From NCBI GenBank assembly GCA_036873135.1, contig JAPTYO010000026.1, forward strand, positions 2,708,001-2,772,000: a DNA stretch of 64,000 bases. Reading direction: 5' to 3'. The translations under genes and the position numbers were made by a program. Positions 1-11,500 of the stretch are shown in pieces. The DNA is from Clarkia xantiana subsp. parviflora (taxonomy: Eukaryota; Streptophyta; Magnoliopsida; Myrtales; Onagraceae). The number at the start of each line of letters is the position of its first letter. Position 1 is the first letter of the stretch. A model generated the notes under the pieces. The model saw nothing but the letters and a program-made list of their open reading frames with translations, ran no database searches and had not been told where the DNA came from.

Positions 1-1437
1 AAAATTCTGAATCTGGTCATTCGTGGAGAGTTGGAAGAACCATGGCTAATCCAAGACGACCTACTCTTGTACAAAGGACGAGTTTATCTTTTGTCCTCCT
101 CAGAATTGGTGGCAGCCGTATTATCCACCTACCATGATTCCTCCCACGAAGGCGTGCAAAAGACCTTACACCGCATCCGAGCTGATTTCTACTGGAAGGG
201 AATGAAGAAGGACGTGGTGGACTATGTTGCTGCGTGTCAGACTTGCCAAAAGCACAAGTCGGAACACCTCAGCCCGGCGGGATTGCTGCAGCCCCTGCAA
301 CTTCCATCACAGGTGTGGGCTGACTTGTCCATGGATTTCATCGATGGATTGCCAAAATCATGGGGAAAGACGGTGTTGTTCGTAGTGGTGGACCGCTTCT
401 CCAAGTACGCACATTTCATCCCGATGGCTCATCCTTATACCGCAGCCCGAGTTGCGAATGTATTCTTCGAGCAAATTGTTCGTCTACATGGAATTCCGGA
501 GACTATCACTTGTGATCGAGATGTAGTATTCACTAGCTCCTTTTGGCGTGAACTCTTCCGTTTATGCGGCACCAAACTCCAGTTTTCGACAGCCTACCAC
601 CCACAAACGGACGGCCAAACTGAAGTGGTGAATCGCACTATTGAAATGTACCTGAGATGCTTGGTTGGAGACTTCCCAAACAAATGGGTGGGTTGGGTAT
701 CATGGGCTGAATTTTGCTATAACACCTCCTTCCATACAGCCCTTCAAACGACTCCGTTTCGGGTAGTGTATGGCCGTGATCCTCCAAGTCTTTTGTCATA
801 CAATGCAGGTTCTTCCCGAGTGGATGCAGTAGATTCAGCCCTAAAAGACAGAGATGAAGCCCTTCGTGTGATTCGTGACAAACTCCAGCAAGCTCAGCAA
901 AGAATGAAGACCCGTTACGACAAGGGGCATCGAGAGGTCGAGTTTGCTCCAGGCGCAATGGTTTGGCTCCGTTTGCACCCACACCAACGTGCAACCTTGT
1001 CACAACACCAACACAATCTTTCACCAAAGTTCTATGGACCATTTGAGGTGCTTCGTCGCATCGGCTCAGTTTCTTATGAGCTACGCCTTCCGGAGGAAAG
1101 TCGACTGCACAATGTCTTCCATGTTTCATTGTTAAAGGAGTTCAAAGGAGAGCTGCCAGCTGCTGTTCCATCCTTGCCTCCAACAGAGGAGGGTCATACC
1201 CTATTCGTGCCCGAGTCTGTCCTCCGGGGGCGACTGAATAGAGGCACCCCAGAAATTTTAGTCTGATGGAAAGGGATGGCTGAGGAAGATGCATCGTGGG
1301 AAACGGTGGAGCATTTTCAAAGTGTCTACCCGGATTTCGAGCTTGAGGACGAGCTCGTTCTGCAGGCAGGGAGTAATGTTACTGATGCATTTGTGGGCCG
1401 GGTCTACTCTAGGAAGGGACAGCCCCAGCCCAATTAG
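1..1437 (+). pseudogene. Chromovirus (Ty3/gypsy) pol 3' end: integrase plus chromodomain
   Basis: The frame is open from the left edge of the window, so the 5' part of the polyprotein lies outside. Visible in order are the integrase zinc-binding region (H..H then CQTC), the DDE core (acidic residues in MDFIDG, CDRDVV and the Glu of GQTEVVNR), the GPF/Y-type module (KFYGPFEVL, HNVFHVSLLK) and a C-terminal chromodomain. The chromodomain is cut by a TGA at 1264-1266 between ILV and WKGM; the same frame then continues through EEDASWE to TAG at 1435-1437, already inside the LTR. Integrase inserts the element cDNA, and the chromodomain is thought to direct it to marked chromatin. The arrangement places it among plant chromoviruses. 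The TGA would remove most of the chromodomain. Confidence 0.9.
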
Positions 1438-1774
1438 CTAGGGTTCTAGACCTTTTCTATTCTTGGCAGCCAAGAAAATCTAGAAAGAATATTTCTAGTT
1501 TCCTAAGTTTCTAGTTTCCTAAATAACACATCAATCAGCTGAAGAATATATTCTTCTATAATGGCTGAATGTGTTTTCCTTATTTATAATAATCTAGTCT
1601 CTTATAAAGGTTGGAAGAATGAATAAAAAATCAAGCTGAATATTATCTCAATTTTAGTCAGGATTTGAGCTCTCCTTAACGAGCTCAATATTGCGCGTGG
1701 AAGGAAGAAGCCTTCCCGACCACCGCAGGCCTCTCACCATTACAATCTTCGATCTTGTGTTCCTGGGCGTAACA
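1377..1774 (+). repeat. 3' LTR of the chromovirus
   Basis: The 398 bp segment starts TGTTAC and ends GTAACA, a perfect terminal inverted repeat of the TG..CA type. It directly follows the pol frame and a purine-rich stretch (GGCAGGGAG). The partner 5' LTR and target duplication are outside the window; the next five bases are TCCCC. Confidence 0.8.
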
Positions 1775-2486
1775 TCCCCTCCCGTTAATACTGTCTGGTT
1801 TTTTTTTTTGTTTAAAAAAAATAGAAAATGGGAGAACATCCTAAAGTCAGTTGAAAGATTCTTAAATCCTTATCTGTTATCTTGTCTGTTCTGGAGACCA
1901 ATACAAGTAGAGGGTAGCCTCCATCATATGATTCAAGATTCATGTAAGTAGTGTATCCATGTGTAGGTGGTTCTGGTGTCTTGGGCTAGAGAAGTGTTAT
2001 GGGCCTAGGTAGTGAGTGGTGGATATTGAGCTCATTATGTGGAGTACGAACCTTGGACTTTGTTGGAGAGAGAATCCGATCTCTAGATCATCTTAGAGAG
2101 AGAATTCGATATCTGAAACCTGCGTTTCTGTTTAGTTTCTGCTTCTCGTTTTATTCATAATCTGTCTCTTAATAAGGACTAGAGCAGTACAATCTTTGTT
2201 GATAGTATATCCTAGCGGATAAGAATTGGAAATCAAATATATAATCGTATACCTAATAATAGATATAATGTATTTTATACTATCTCTAATATTATGGATA
2301 TCTTTATCCGAAACAAGTTGCAAAGGCCAAAAGAGTCCCACACTGATAGAAGTTCAACTATTTGGTTTAACATGGCCATCTCATTATTTTTATTATTTAA
2401 TCGTACTTAAACTTCCATTATAAGAAATGCATGTATCAAAACATCTGGTGACTCCACTGATGTTTCAGCATCGCCTGACTTTGCAG
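1775..2486. other. Unassigned sequence between chromovirus and QSOX exons
   Basis: No coding region is supported. A T-rich tract (1799-1820) is followed by AT-rich sequence. Part of 1980-2345 has the look of an LTR remnant (short AGAGAGAAT repeats, a 'gtcccaca' stretch), but I found no paired ends. It is probably a QSOX intron with TE debris. Confidence 0.4.
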
Positions 2487-2556
2487 TTCCTATAACTTGG
2501 ATGATAAAAAGTTTGAGAACGATCATCATCAGTCAAATATGTCTGACCCTGAGCAG
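2487..2556 (+). CDS. QSOX: QSOX exon (first visible)
   Basis: The acceptor is TTTGCAG at 2486 and the donor GTTAGT at 2557. It encodes YNLDDKKFEN..SDPEQ and enters in phase 2, so an upstream exon must exist. An in-frame TGA just upstream (2476-2478) supports this acceptor. Confidence 0.8.
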
Positions 2557-5500
2557 GTTAGTTTCAAGTGTAGAACAGGATCACAACAAAGTGAATGATA
2601 TATTTTACTTGGGTTTCTGAGATATTTTGGATTATGCTGTGATATTTTGATTATATTTGGGTTTTACTTTATTGAATAATGTGCATTGTGCAATAGATAA
2701 TAGCACGGGCAGTATATGACGTTGAGGAGGCAACAGCCACTGTCTTTGACATCATCCTTGAACATAAGGTAGATTGAGCTGTCATTTCAAGATCTGAATT
2801 GTTTTGCATGCTTACAACTTACGTGGTTTAACTCTTGGCAATTTAGATGGTCAAAACAGAAACTCGGGGATCACTCATAAGATTTCTTCAACTCTTGGTG
2901 GCTCACCACCCCTCAAGGAGGTTAGAGCAAATTCAGTAGTACGAAAAAGCTTTGTATCTTCTTTTGTTTTATACAATTAATCTGAATGCAGGATATTGCA
3001 TCAGGTGCCGGATGGGAACTGCTGAATTGCTGATAAACATTGATGACTTGTACCCATCAGATGCATCTGATAAAACTGAAGTAGAAAATGTGAAGGACCC
3101 ATTTGGTAACATTCAAGTTTGTGGAAAGGAAGTTCCTCGAGGATACTGGGTGAGTAAATACTCTAGCGTGCTTACTACACCATAAATTTTTCAAACTGTT
3201 ATCTAATTAAGGTTTAACCCACGTAAATAGGAAAAAAGAAGTAATCCAAGCTGGAGGCTGTAGCTTTGTGTGTTTTCTTTATGTTAATGAGAAAAGGAGC
3301 GGTCACTAATCTGCTGCAGTTGACCTTTGTAGATGTTTTGCCGTGGCAGCAAGAACGATACTCGAGGTTTCAGGTAAATACTTCATTTCTCATCCCAAAT
3401 GCAACAATCCTCATTTGAAATGGAAATAGTCTGTGTGTGACTGACGTGGAGTATTGACATTCATTCATGGATATTTTGTTGATGAAAATTAGCATTTTTC
3501 TGATCCACAATTCATCGTTGATGCTACTTATTTTTGTTTGGATTGTCCTTTATATGCTTGTATGAATTGAAATGGTTTTGATTCTAACGAACTGTTGCAG
3601 CTGTGGGTTATGGGTTCTTCTGCATTCACTGTCAGTGAGGGTGGATGATGGAGAGAGTGAGTTTGCATTTACAACATTATGTGATTTTATCCACAACTTT
3701 TTCATCTGTGAAGAATGCCGTCAACATTTCTACAGCATGTGCTCAAGGTATGATAACATCTTCCACATCTATATATATAGTTTATTTCCAAAGTGTTGGA
3801 TCACGGGCGAAGCTCCGTTACGTCCTTGACGGAAAGTTTTGGACTCCTGGGCTCCGCGTAATCCTGCAAAAGGGGATGACCTGGGTGTTGATCCAGAATC
3901 CCTCTCCGATGCTTAAATGAGTATGTGATCAATGGGGTGGTAAGCAAAAAGTCTAAGTTCGTATTAGATGCTGGTTTTCTGAGGTAACTTCCTCCTTTAT
4001 ATAGGAGGGGAAGTTACTCAGTTACCTGTTACTGCGCCTGGCAGTTTTACCCATGATTCCGTGTATCTCGCCACGGTTCCGCATATCTCGGTTGGGATTC
4101 CATATATCTCGCCCCACGCTCCGCGTATCTTACCCGTACTCCGCGTATCTCGGGCACACCCTGCGTATCTCGGGGAATTTATCTTTATCTCTAACCGTCT
4201 CCCACTACTCTATCTAGTAGGCGGGTTTTTCGGTCTTTATACTCTGATCACAAGTCTCGACTCCTGTCGGGGACTCCAGAGTTGTCTCATTCTAGATCAC
4301 CACCCAGGACCTTCAGTCTCTACGGGACAGGTCCAGCCTCTGCGGGGCTTTAATATCGGGGCCTTTACTAAGGCATATCGGGGCCTACTCAGAGGCTTCT
4401 TGTCGGGAGCATTCAGCTTCATACATCGGGACCACTAAAGTCGGGGCCCTTCGTGCTGGGCCTCTGGGCCTTCCAGGCTTTTCACGAGGCCTACTGGACC
4501 TACTCGCCGTCCATTGGCTATTAACGGAGCTAACGATTTACATCGGAACCCATCATTTGCCACCAAGACATGGGGGACTTTTAGTTCGTCATGTCTTTCT
4601 AATTCAGCTCTTCTGACCTCGTTGTCGGAGGTTTTTGTCTTTATACCTTCCGATACCACCGTCGGAGGCTTTTGTTTTCATGCCTTCCGATACCACCGTC
4701 GGAGGCTTTTGCCTTGTGTGTGATTGTTGCATAACAGAGTCTCTTACTCATGATTGCCTTGGGCCCACTAGACCCCCATGGGCAGTTGCCAAGTCCGAGG
4801 AGACTCCTCGGTTACTGTAGCATTAAATGCCTAGGGATAAGGAAACGACGTTTACATCAGCGTGACTGTTACTTTCTGAAAAAGACACTCATTACGTCAC
4901 CAACGTCTTTTCTGTACCGTCCCTCAGTCTTCGACGGTCAAGATTGAATCGTTTCGTCTTCAACGGTCCAGATTAAGTCCGTCCAGCTTGTCCTTTTGCT
5001 TATAAAAGCTAAGACCCTGGCACTATTCTTCTTCACTGTCTCCATTTTTGGAAGTGCATCCATTTTTGAACTCGAAGTTTCTTCTCCCCATGTCTTTTGC
5101 TCTTCCAATGATTCAAGATTTTACCATGTCTGGTAAGGTTTCCTTCTCTATCGTTTGCCTTCATCTTTACTTAGTTTGATTGTGGTTTTCTGAATAAACC
5201 TAACAATCCTTTCAATGGCTGATTTCAGATAGTGGATCTGGTTTCGAGGGAAGGAAGCCTTTTAACTTCGACTATGTTCTGAACGAAATTTTCAGCACTG
5301 CTTATGATGCAGCTCTCCGGGAAGGTGTATCATTTCCACCAAAGAAGCTGATGCTCAAGGCCGGAAATGCATACCACAAATTCAGAGTGAAGAGGAGCTA
5401 CTTCTTCATCGGAAACTCCTCGATCCTATGACTCCGATAGCCATTCTTCCAACGGTTGACCCTGTGGAGCCTTCTGCCCAGGTCCCTCCGAATCCTGCTC

Positions 5501-8500
5501 CCTCCGATGCTGGTGAAGATCCGACCTCCAACAAGGACCAAGCTTAGCACTTTATATTTTAGTCTTTGTAGTTTCTCCTTGTCTTCTTTATCCTTTGTAC
5601 CGGAACCCTTAGGCCTTCGAGCCCTTATATAAGGAATTTCTTTCATCTGTTTTGGCCTCGATAATCATTTGCACTTATTTAAAGCGGCTTTGAACTCGTT
5701 ACTCAGAACGTTCCGATGCATCATTTGAGATGACTTCATACGTCCTTCCGACGCTCGACTCGGGACTTTACCATTTAAGGCTTCTCGTCCAATCGGGACT
5801 TCACCACTTAAGGCTTCTTGTCCAAAATCGGGACTTCACCACTTAAGGTTTCTCGTCCAAAACCGGGACTTCACCACTTAAGGTTTCTCGTCCAAAATCG
5901 GGACTTCACCACTTAAGGCTTCTCGTCCAAAATCGGGACTTCACCACTTAAGGCTTCTCGTCCAAAATCGGGACTTCAACACTTAAGGTTTCTCGTCCCC
6001 GCCTTTCAAGGCCATGTTTCACACCCTTTAGGGCTTTTGTCGCGCCAACTCTGACAGCTTCAATCGTACCCTTTAAGGGCTTTTATCGCGTCTTTGTCAG
6101 ACGACTTTCGTGGACCTGTTAAGGCTTTTTCATACCCGTTAAGGCTTTTGGCCGCATCATATAGACGACTTACGCGGACCCATCAGGGCCTTTTCATACC
6201 CGCTAAGGCTTTTGGCCGCATCATATAGACGACTTACGCGGACCCATTAGGGCCTTTTCGTACCCGCTAAGGCTTTTGGCCGCATCATATAGACGACTTA
6301 CGCGGACCCATTAGGGCCTTTTCGTACCTAGGCTTTTGGTTGCATCATATAGACGACTTACGTGTACCCCGTAGGGCTTTTGTCCATACCCGTTAAGGCT
6401 TTTGGCCGCATCATATAGACGACTTACGCATACCTCGGAAGGCTTTTATCGTACCTCGGAAGGCTTTTGTCGCGTCATTCAGGACGTCTTACTAACAGTT
6501 AGAATAAATCTAAAAGAAATTTGATCGGAAGCAACTTCTTTTATTCATAAATAACTCAAAATAGGCTTACATCGGATCTTATCGATAGACAATTTGCGCC
6601 CTTCACGGTGGCTTAATATCAAACATGATACTTCTTCAAGTGTTCGCCACTGAAGGAATGCTTCAACGTCTTGCCATCAAGGTCCTCTAGCCTGTATGCA
6701 TTGGGTGCTGGCATCCCTACGATCTTGTAAGGTCCCTCCCATTTCGGTGATAGCTTGTTGATCCAATCTTGATGAACGAACTCGTTCCTCCGCCAGACAA
6801 GTTCTCCCACGAAGAATTGTCGGGATTTGACACGCCGATTGTAATATCGGGCTGTTGCCAGACGCATTCGGGCCTGAACTTCATCAGCCTTCCATCTTCT
6901 CTCCTCGAGCAAGTCTAAGTCTAGGCGCCTCATTTCCTCGTTTGTCAGAGGCTCGTAAGATTTCGCGCGATGGGACGCCACTGCTATTTCCACGGGAGCG
7001 ACTGCCTCCGTGCCATAGACCAGGCCAAACGGAGGTTCCCCTGTCGATTGCTTGGGAGTTGTTCTCACAGCCCACAGCACGTTTTCGAGCTCATCCAGCC
7101 AATGGCCCTGCAAGGCATAGACTCTCTTCTTCAAGCCATCCATTACGATCTTATTGGCTGATTCTACCTGGCCATTGGTTTGAGCGTGGCGGACTGAAGC
7201 GGTCTGATGTTCAATGTTCAACTCCTCCAGGTACTCCTTCAACTGAGTCCCATTGAACGGAGGGCCGTTGTCACTGATCAACACTCGAGGGACCCCGTAC
7301 CGGGATATGATCTGAGTTTGGAGGAACTTGAGGATCTGCTGCCCCGTCGTCCTGGCCAATGCCTTAGCCTCTATCCACTTTGAGAAGTAATCGATGGCCA
7401 CGAGCAAATACTTGCACTGACCTTTCGCTTGGGGAAGAGGTCCCACCAAATCAATCCCCCATTGCGCGAAGGGCCATGCACTCCTGATGGGCATTAAGTC
7501 CGCGGCGGGAGCCACAATATTCGGAGCGTACCTCTGGCATGCATCACAGGATCGGACCATCGCGGTCGCTTCCTTGTTCATCGAAGGCCAATAGTAGCCC
7601 AAGTTCAATGCCTTCCTCACTAGGGATCGGGCCCCTTCATGATAGGCCGCGACTCCCTCGTGTAGCTCCCTTAGGATCCGATTCGTGTCAGGTTCCGCTA
7701 CGCATTTTAAGAAAGGCTTTACGTACCCTTTTGTGTATAACTGGTTGTCCACCATCGCGTAGTTGTCCGCAATCCGCCGCAACCTGACAGCTGCCACCTT
7801 GTCATCGGGGAGTGTCCCCGTAGTCAGATACGTGACCATCGAGGTCATCCAAGTGGGCTTCTCCTCTTCTTCCGATCCTGTTTCAATAGCGCAGATCTCC
7901 GCCGGATCGATATTTGAGATAATCACCTTTTCTAGGAAATGCACCTTCCGATTCTCCTCGGGGGCCACTCCCAGGGCAAACTTGCTTAAGGCATCTGCTT
8001 CCGCGTTTTCTTCCCTCGGGATCGCCTCGATATCAAAGCTTTTGAAGCTTCCCTTCAAAGTCTGCACCTCGTGCAAATACTTCTTCATTGTCGGGCTCCT
8101 GGCTTCATAATTCCCCTAGACTTGATTTACAACTAAGCTGTCATCGCACTTCACTTTTAAATGATCGACCCCCGTACCCTTGGCAATTTTGAGGCCCGTG
8201 ATGAGAGCCTCGTATTCTGCTTCATTGTTGGTGGCTTTGAACGTCAACGCCAAGGCATATCGTAGGTGCTCGCCTCCGCCGGGCGGTATTAATATGAATC
8301 CTGCCCCCGAGCCTTCTACACTCGATGAACCATCAGTGTACATCTCCCAAGTATTCTCCTCATTTGGCTGTTCTGGCTGTTGTTCTGTCGTCGGGACTTC
8401 CTCCATGGTTGCCCCCTCTGCGGGACCCGTCACTTCCAGATCGGGTGCCGTAGACTCAGCTATAAAATCTGCCAATGCCTGGCCCTTAATAGCGGTTCTC

Positions 8501-11500
8501 GGAGCGAAATGAATACAAAACTCCGTCAGCTCGATGGCCCATTTCACCAGTCTCCCCGACGCCTCCGGTCGGTTCAAAAAGTGCTTCAGGGGCTGATTAG
8601 TCAATACCGTGACTTCATGGGTATGGAAGTAAGGTCGTAGCTTTCGAGCGGCAATAATCAACGCGAAGAGATACTTCTCAATAGCGGGATAGTTTATTTC
8701 AGACTTGGCAAACGCCTTGCTTACATAATAGATAGGCACTTGGTTGCCCTTGACAATTTTAATCAAAACAGAACTAACAGCCACATCGGAAACAGCCAAA
8801 TAGAGATAAAGCGGCTCGCCTGGAATTGGTTTCGCCAACGGCGGAAGGGTACGGAGGTGCTGCTTGATTGCCTGGACCGCCTCCTCGCATTTTTCGGACC
8901 ATTCGAACTTCTTGTGGGCCCTCAACACGTCAAAAAATGGCATGGCTCGGTCACTCGCCTTGGATAGGAAGCGATTCATCGCGGCCAACCGGCCATTCAG
9001 CACCCGAACCTCCCGATGAGTCTTCGGGGACTGCATCTCCTCGATTGCTCGCAGCTTCTCGGGATTCACCTCGATTCCTCTCTGGCTCACCATGAACCCT
9101 AGGAACTTGCCCGAGTTTACTCCGAAAGCACATTTGTCGGGGTTCAGCCGAACCTGATGGAACTTCATCCGCTCAAACGCCGCCGCCAAGTTTTGGACAT
9201 GGTCTCCTGCCTGTCGGGACTTCACCAGCATGTCATCCACATACGCCTCCATGGTTTTCCCCAGCATGTCTCCAAACAACTTGTTCACCATCCGCTGGTA
9301 AGTTGCTCCGGCATTAATCAATCTGAAGGGCATCACGTCGTAATGGTCGACGTCACTGTCGGCATAGAAAGCCGTATGGGGGGCATCCTCCTTTGCCATC
9401 TTGATCTGGTTGTACCCGGAATAGGCATCCATGAAGCTCAGCAGCTCATGTCCCGATGTGGCATCCACCAATTGGTCAATCCTCGGAAGCGGGTAGTAGT
9501 CCTTCGGGCAGGCCTTGTTCAAGTCGCGGAAATCGACACACATCCGCCACTTCCCGTTACTCTTTCGTACCAGGACTGGGTTAGCCACCCAAGTCTGGAA
9601 TCGGAGCTCCTTGATGAATCCAGCGTCAAGCAGTCTGCCTACCTCTTGCTGGATCGCGATCCTCTTGTCCGCGCCCATCGGACGCTTTTTCTGCGCGATA
9701 GGTTTGATCGCGGGGTCTATCTTCAGCTCGTGCACTATCACGTCGGGGCTGATTCCTGGCATATCACTCAGGGACCAGGCAAACAACTCCTTAAACTCCT
9801 TCAGGAGCTCGATCAACTCTCGGGCTCTTTCCTCCGACAAAGCAGACCCGATCTTCACCTTCCTTAGAGGCCCATCAATCTCAACCTCCTTCAGATCCTC
9901 CATGGGGGCGGGACGCCCATACTCCTCTCGAGGATCGGCATCAGTCTGAAGGACAGTCATGGTTTCCCTCCTTCTCCGTCGGGTAGCGTTAACATAGCAT
10001 TTTCGCGACGCCACTTGGTCGCCCTTGACCTCTCCGACCCCGTTGTCAGTCGGGAACTTCATCTTCTGGTGGACCGTCGAGGCGACTGCCATGAGAGGTT
10101 TGATAGTGGTCCTCACGATGATAGCGTTGTATGCCCCCGCAGACTCCACTACGACGAAATCTACGTTTCGCTTCTCCATCTTCCAGCCACTACCGAACTC
10201 CACCGGTAAGGTAATCATTCCCAGTGGGTAAGAAGTGGAACCAGAGAATCCCACCATCGGGAAGTCCACCTGTGTGAGGTCTTTTTTCGTCTTTCCTATG
10301 GCTTCCAGAGCGTCCATGAAAAGGATGTCGGAAGAGCTCCCTCCGTCTATCAGGATCCGCTTCATCTCGAATCCGTCCACGCCCAGGGTCACGACCAAGG
10401 CGTCGTCGTGAGGGCTCTCCACGCCTACTAGATCCTCCGCCGAGAAAGAAATCACCATTTCCTCCTTCAGAGTCCACGACCGGGACCTTTTGCCTAACAC
10501 CACCGCGGCAGATATGCGGGAAGCGTAGTTCTCCCGAGAAGCAGAGGTATCGCCTCCCGCCGCCATTCCTCCGTGGATGACGTTGATAGTTCCCCGCCTC
10601 TCCTTGCGGGCACCCGAACCTGAGGCTTCTTGCTCAACCTTCTTCTTCTTCGGGGATCGATCGCGGGACTTGGAGCGGGACCGCGACCGACTTTTGGAGC
10701 GAGATCGGCACCTTCCTCTTCCGACGAACTCTTTTAACTTCCCCTTTTGGATCAACTTCTCAATTTCCTTCTTCAGCTCCCGACAGTTTTCGGTGTCGTG
10801 ACCATTGGCTCGATGGTAGCGACAGTAACGATCAGGGCGGCCTCCTAGGAATTCGCCTTCTTTTCTTGGGGGGTATCGGGCGAGATCCTGCCGATCCATT
10901 ACAGCTAACACAGAAGTCATCGAGCTATTGATGGGAACGGCCCGACCTTCTCGATTGTCCTTCCTCGGGGGACGCTTGTCTTCTCTTTTCTCGGGGCGAC
11001 CACGGTTTCTACTCCCTTCCGACTTGTCGCTCCCTTTGCGATCATCCGACAGCTTGGATGATGGCTTTCATCTTCCCGACCTCGGGGGATCGAGCTCTCC
11101 GGCAGCAATCTTCGACTCCTGGACGTCGATTTGCTGTTTCACCCTCGTTTGCAGGGCCTCCATACTCCACACAGCCTTCGCGGCTACACTGTGCATCAGG
11201 TCGGAACCGTACGGAGCGCTCAAGTTCCGCAGGAAAGTACGGGTGGTCTCTCCCTCCGATATCTCTTCATCGATCTCCGCGGCACTGGAAGTGAATCGTT
11301 GGTAGTAATATGCCAACGATTCGTCGGGCCTCTGCACCACCTGGGTCAGGGACCTTACACTCTTTAGAAGGCGCCTCCGACCTTGATATTGCTTAATAAA
11401 CCGATCGTGCATGTCTGCCCAGCACGTAATGCACCCTGGCGGGAGGCTGAAAAACCAAGTCATGGCCCTTTCTCCCAGAGTAATCGGGAACAGCGAACAC

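Noticed and set aside
638..1129. Antisense 163-codon frame inside the chromovirus integrase
   Set aside because: It mirrors a well-supported integrase on the other strand and has no domain-like features.
1980..2345. Solo LTR or SINE upstream of QSOX
   Set aside because: The composition is suggestive, but no paired termini, target duplication, tRNA-like box or poly(A) end was found.
4061..4438. 125-codon frames inside both E1 LTRs (also 12626-13003)
   Set aside because: They arise from the short 'cgtatctcg' units in the LTR. They have repetitive composition, no start context or domain, and lie in regulatory sequence.
5760..6000. CRISPR-like array
   Set aside because: The units are head-to-tail without unique spacers and lie in a plant retrotransposon. 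It is a minisatellite. The same holds for 55228-56060 and 38505-38815.
8180..9949. Plus-strand open frames opposite E1 pol
   Set aside because: They are shadows of the RT and RNase H frame, without independent conservation in E2.
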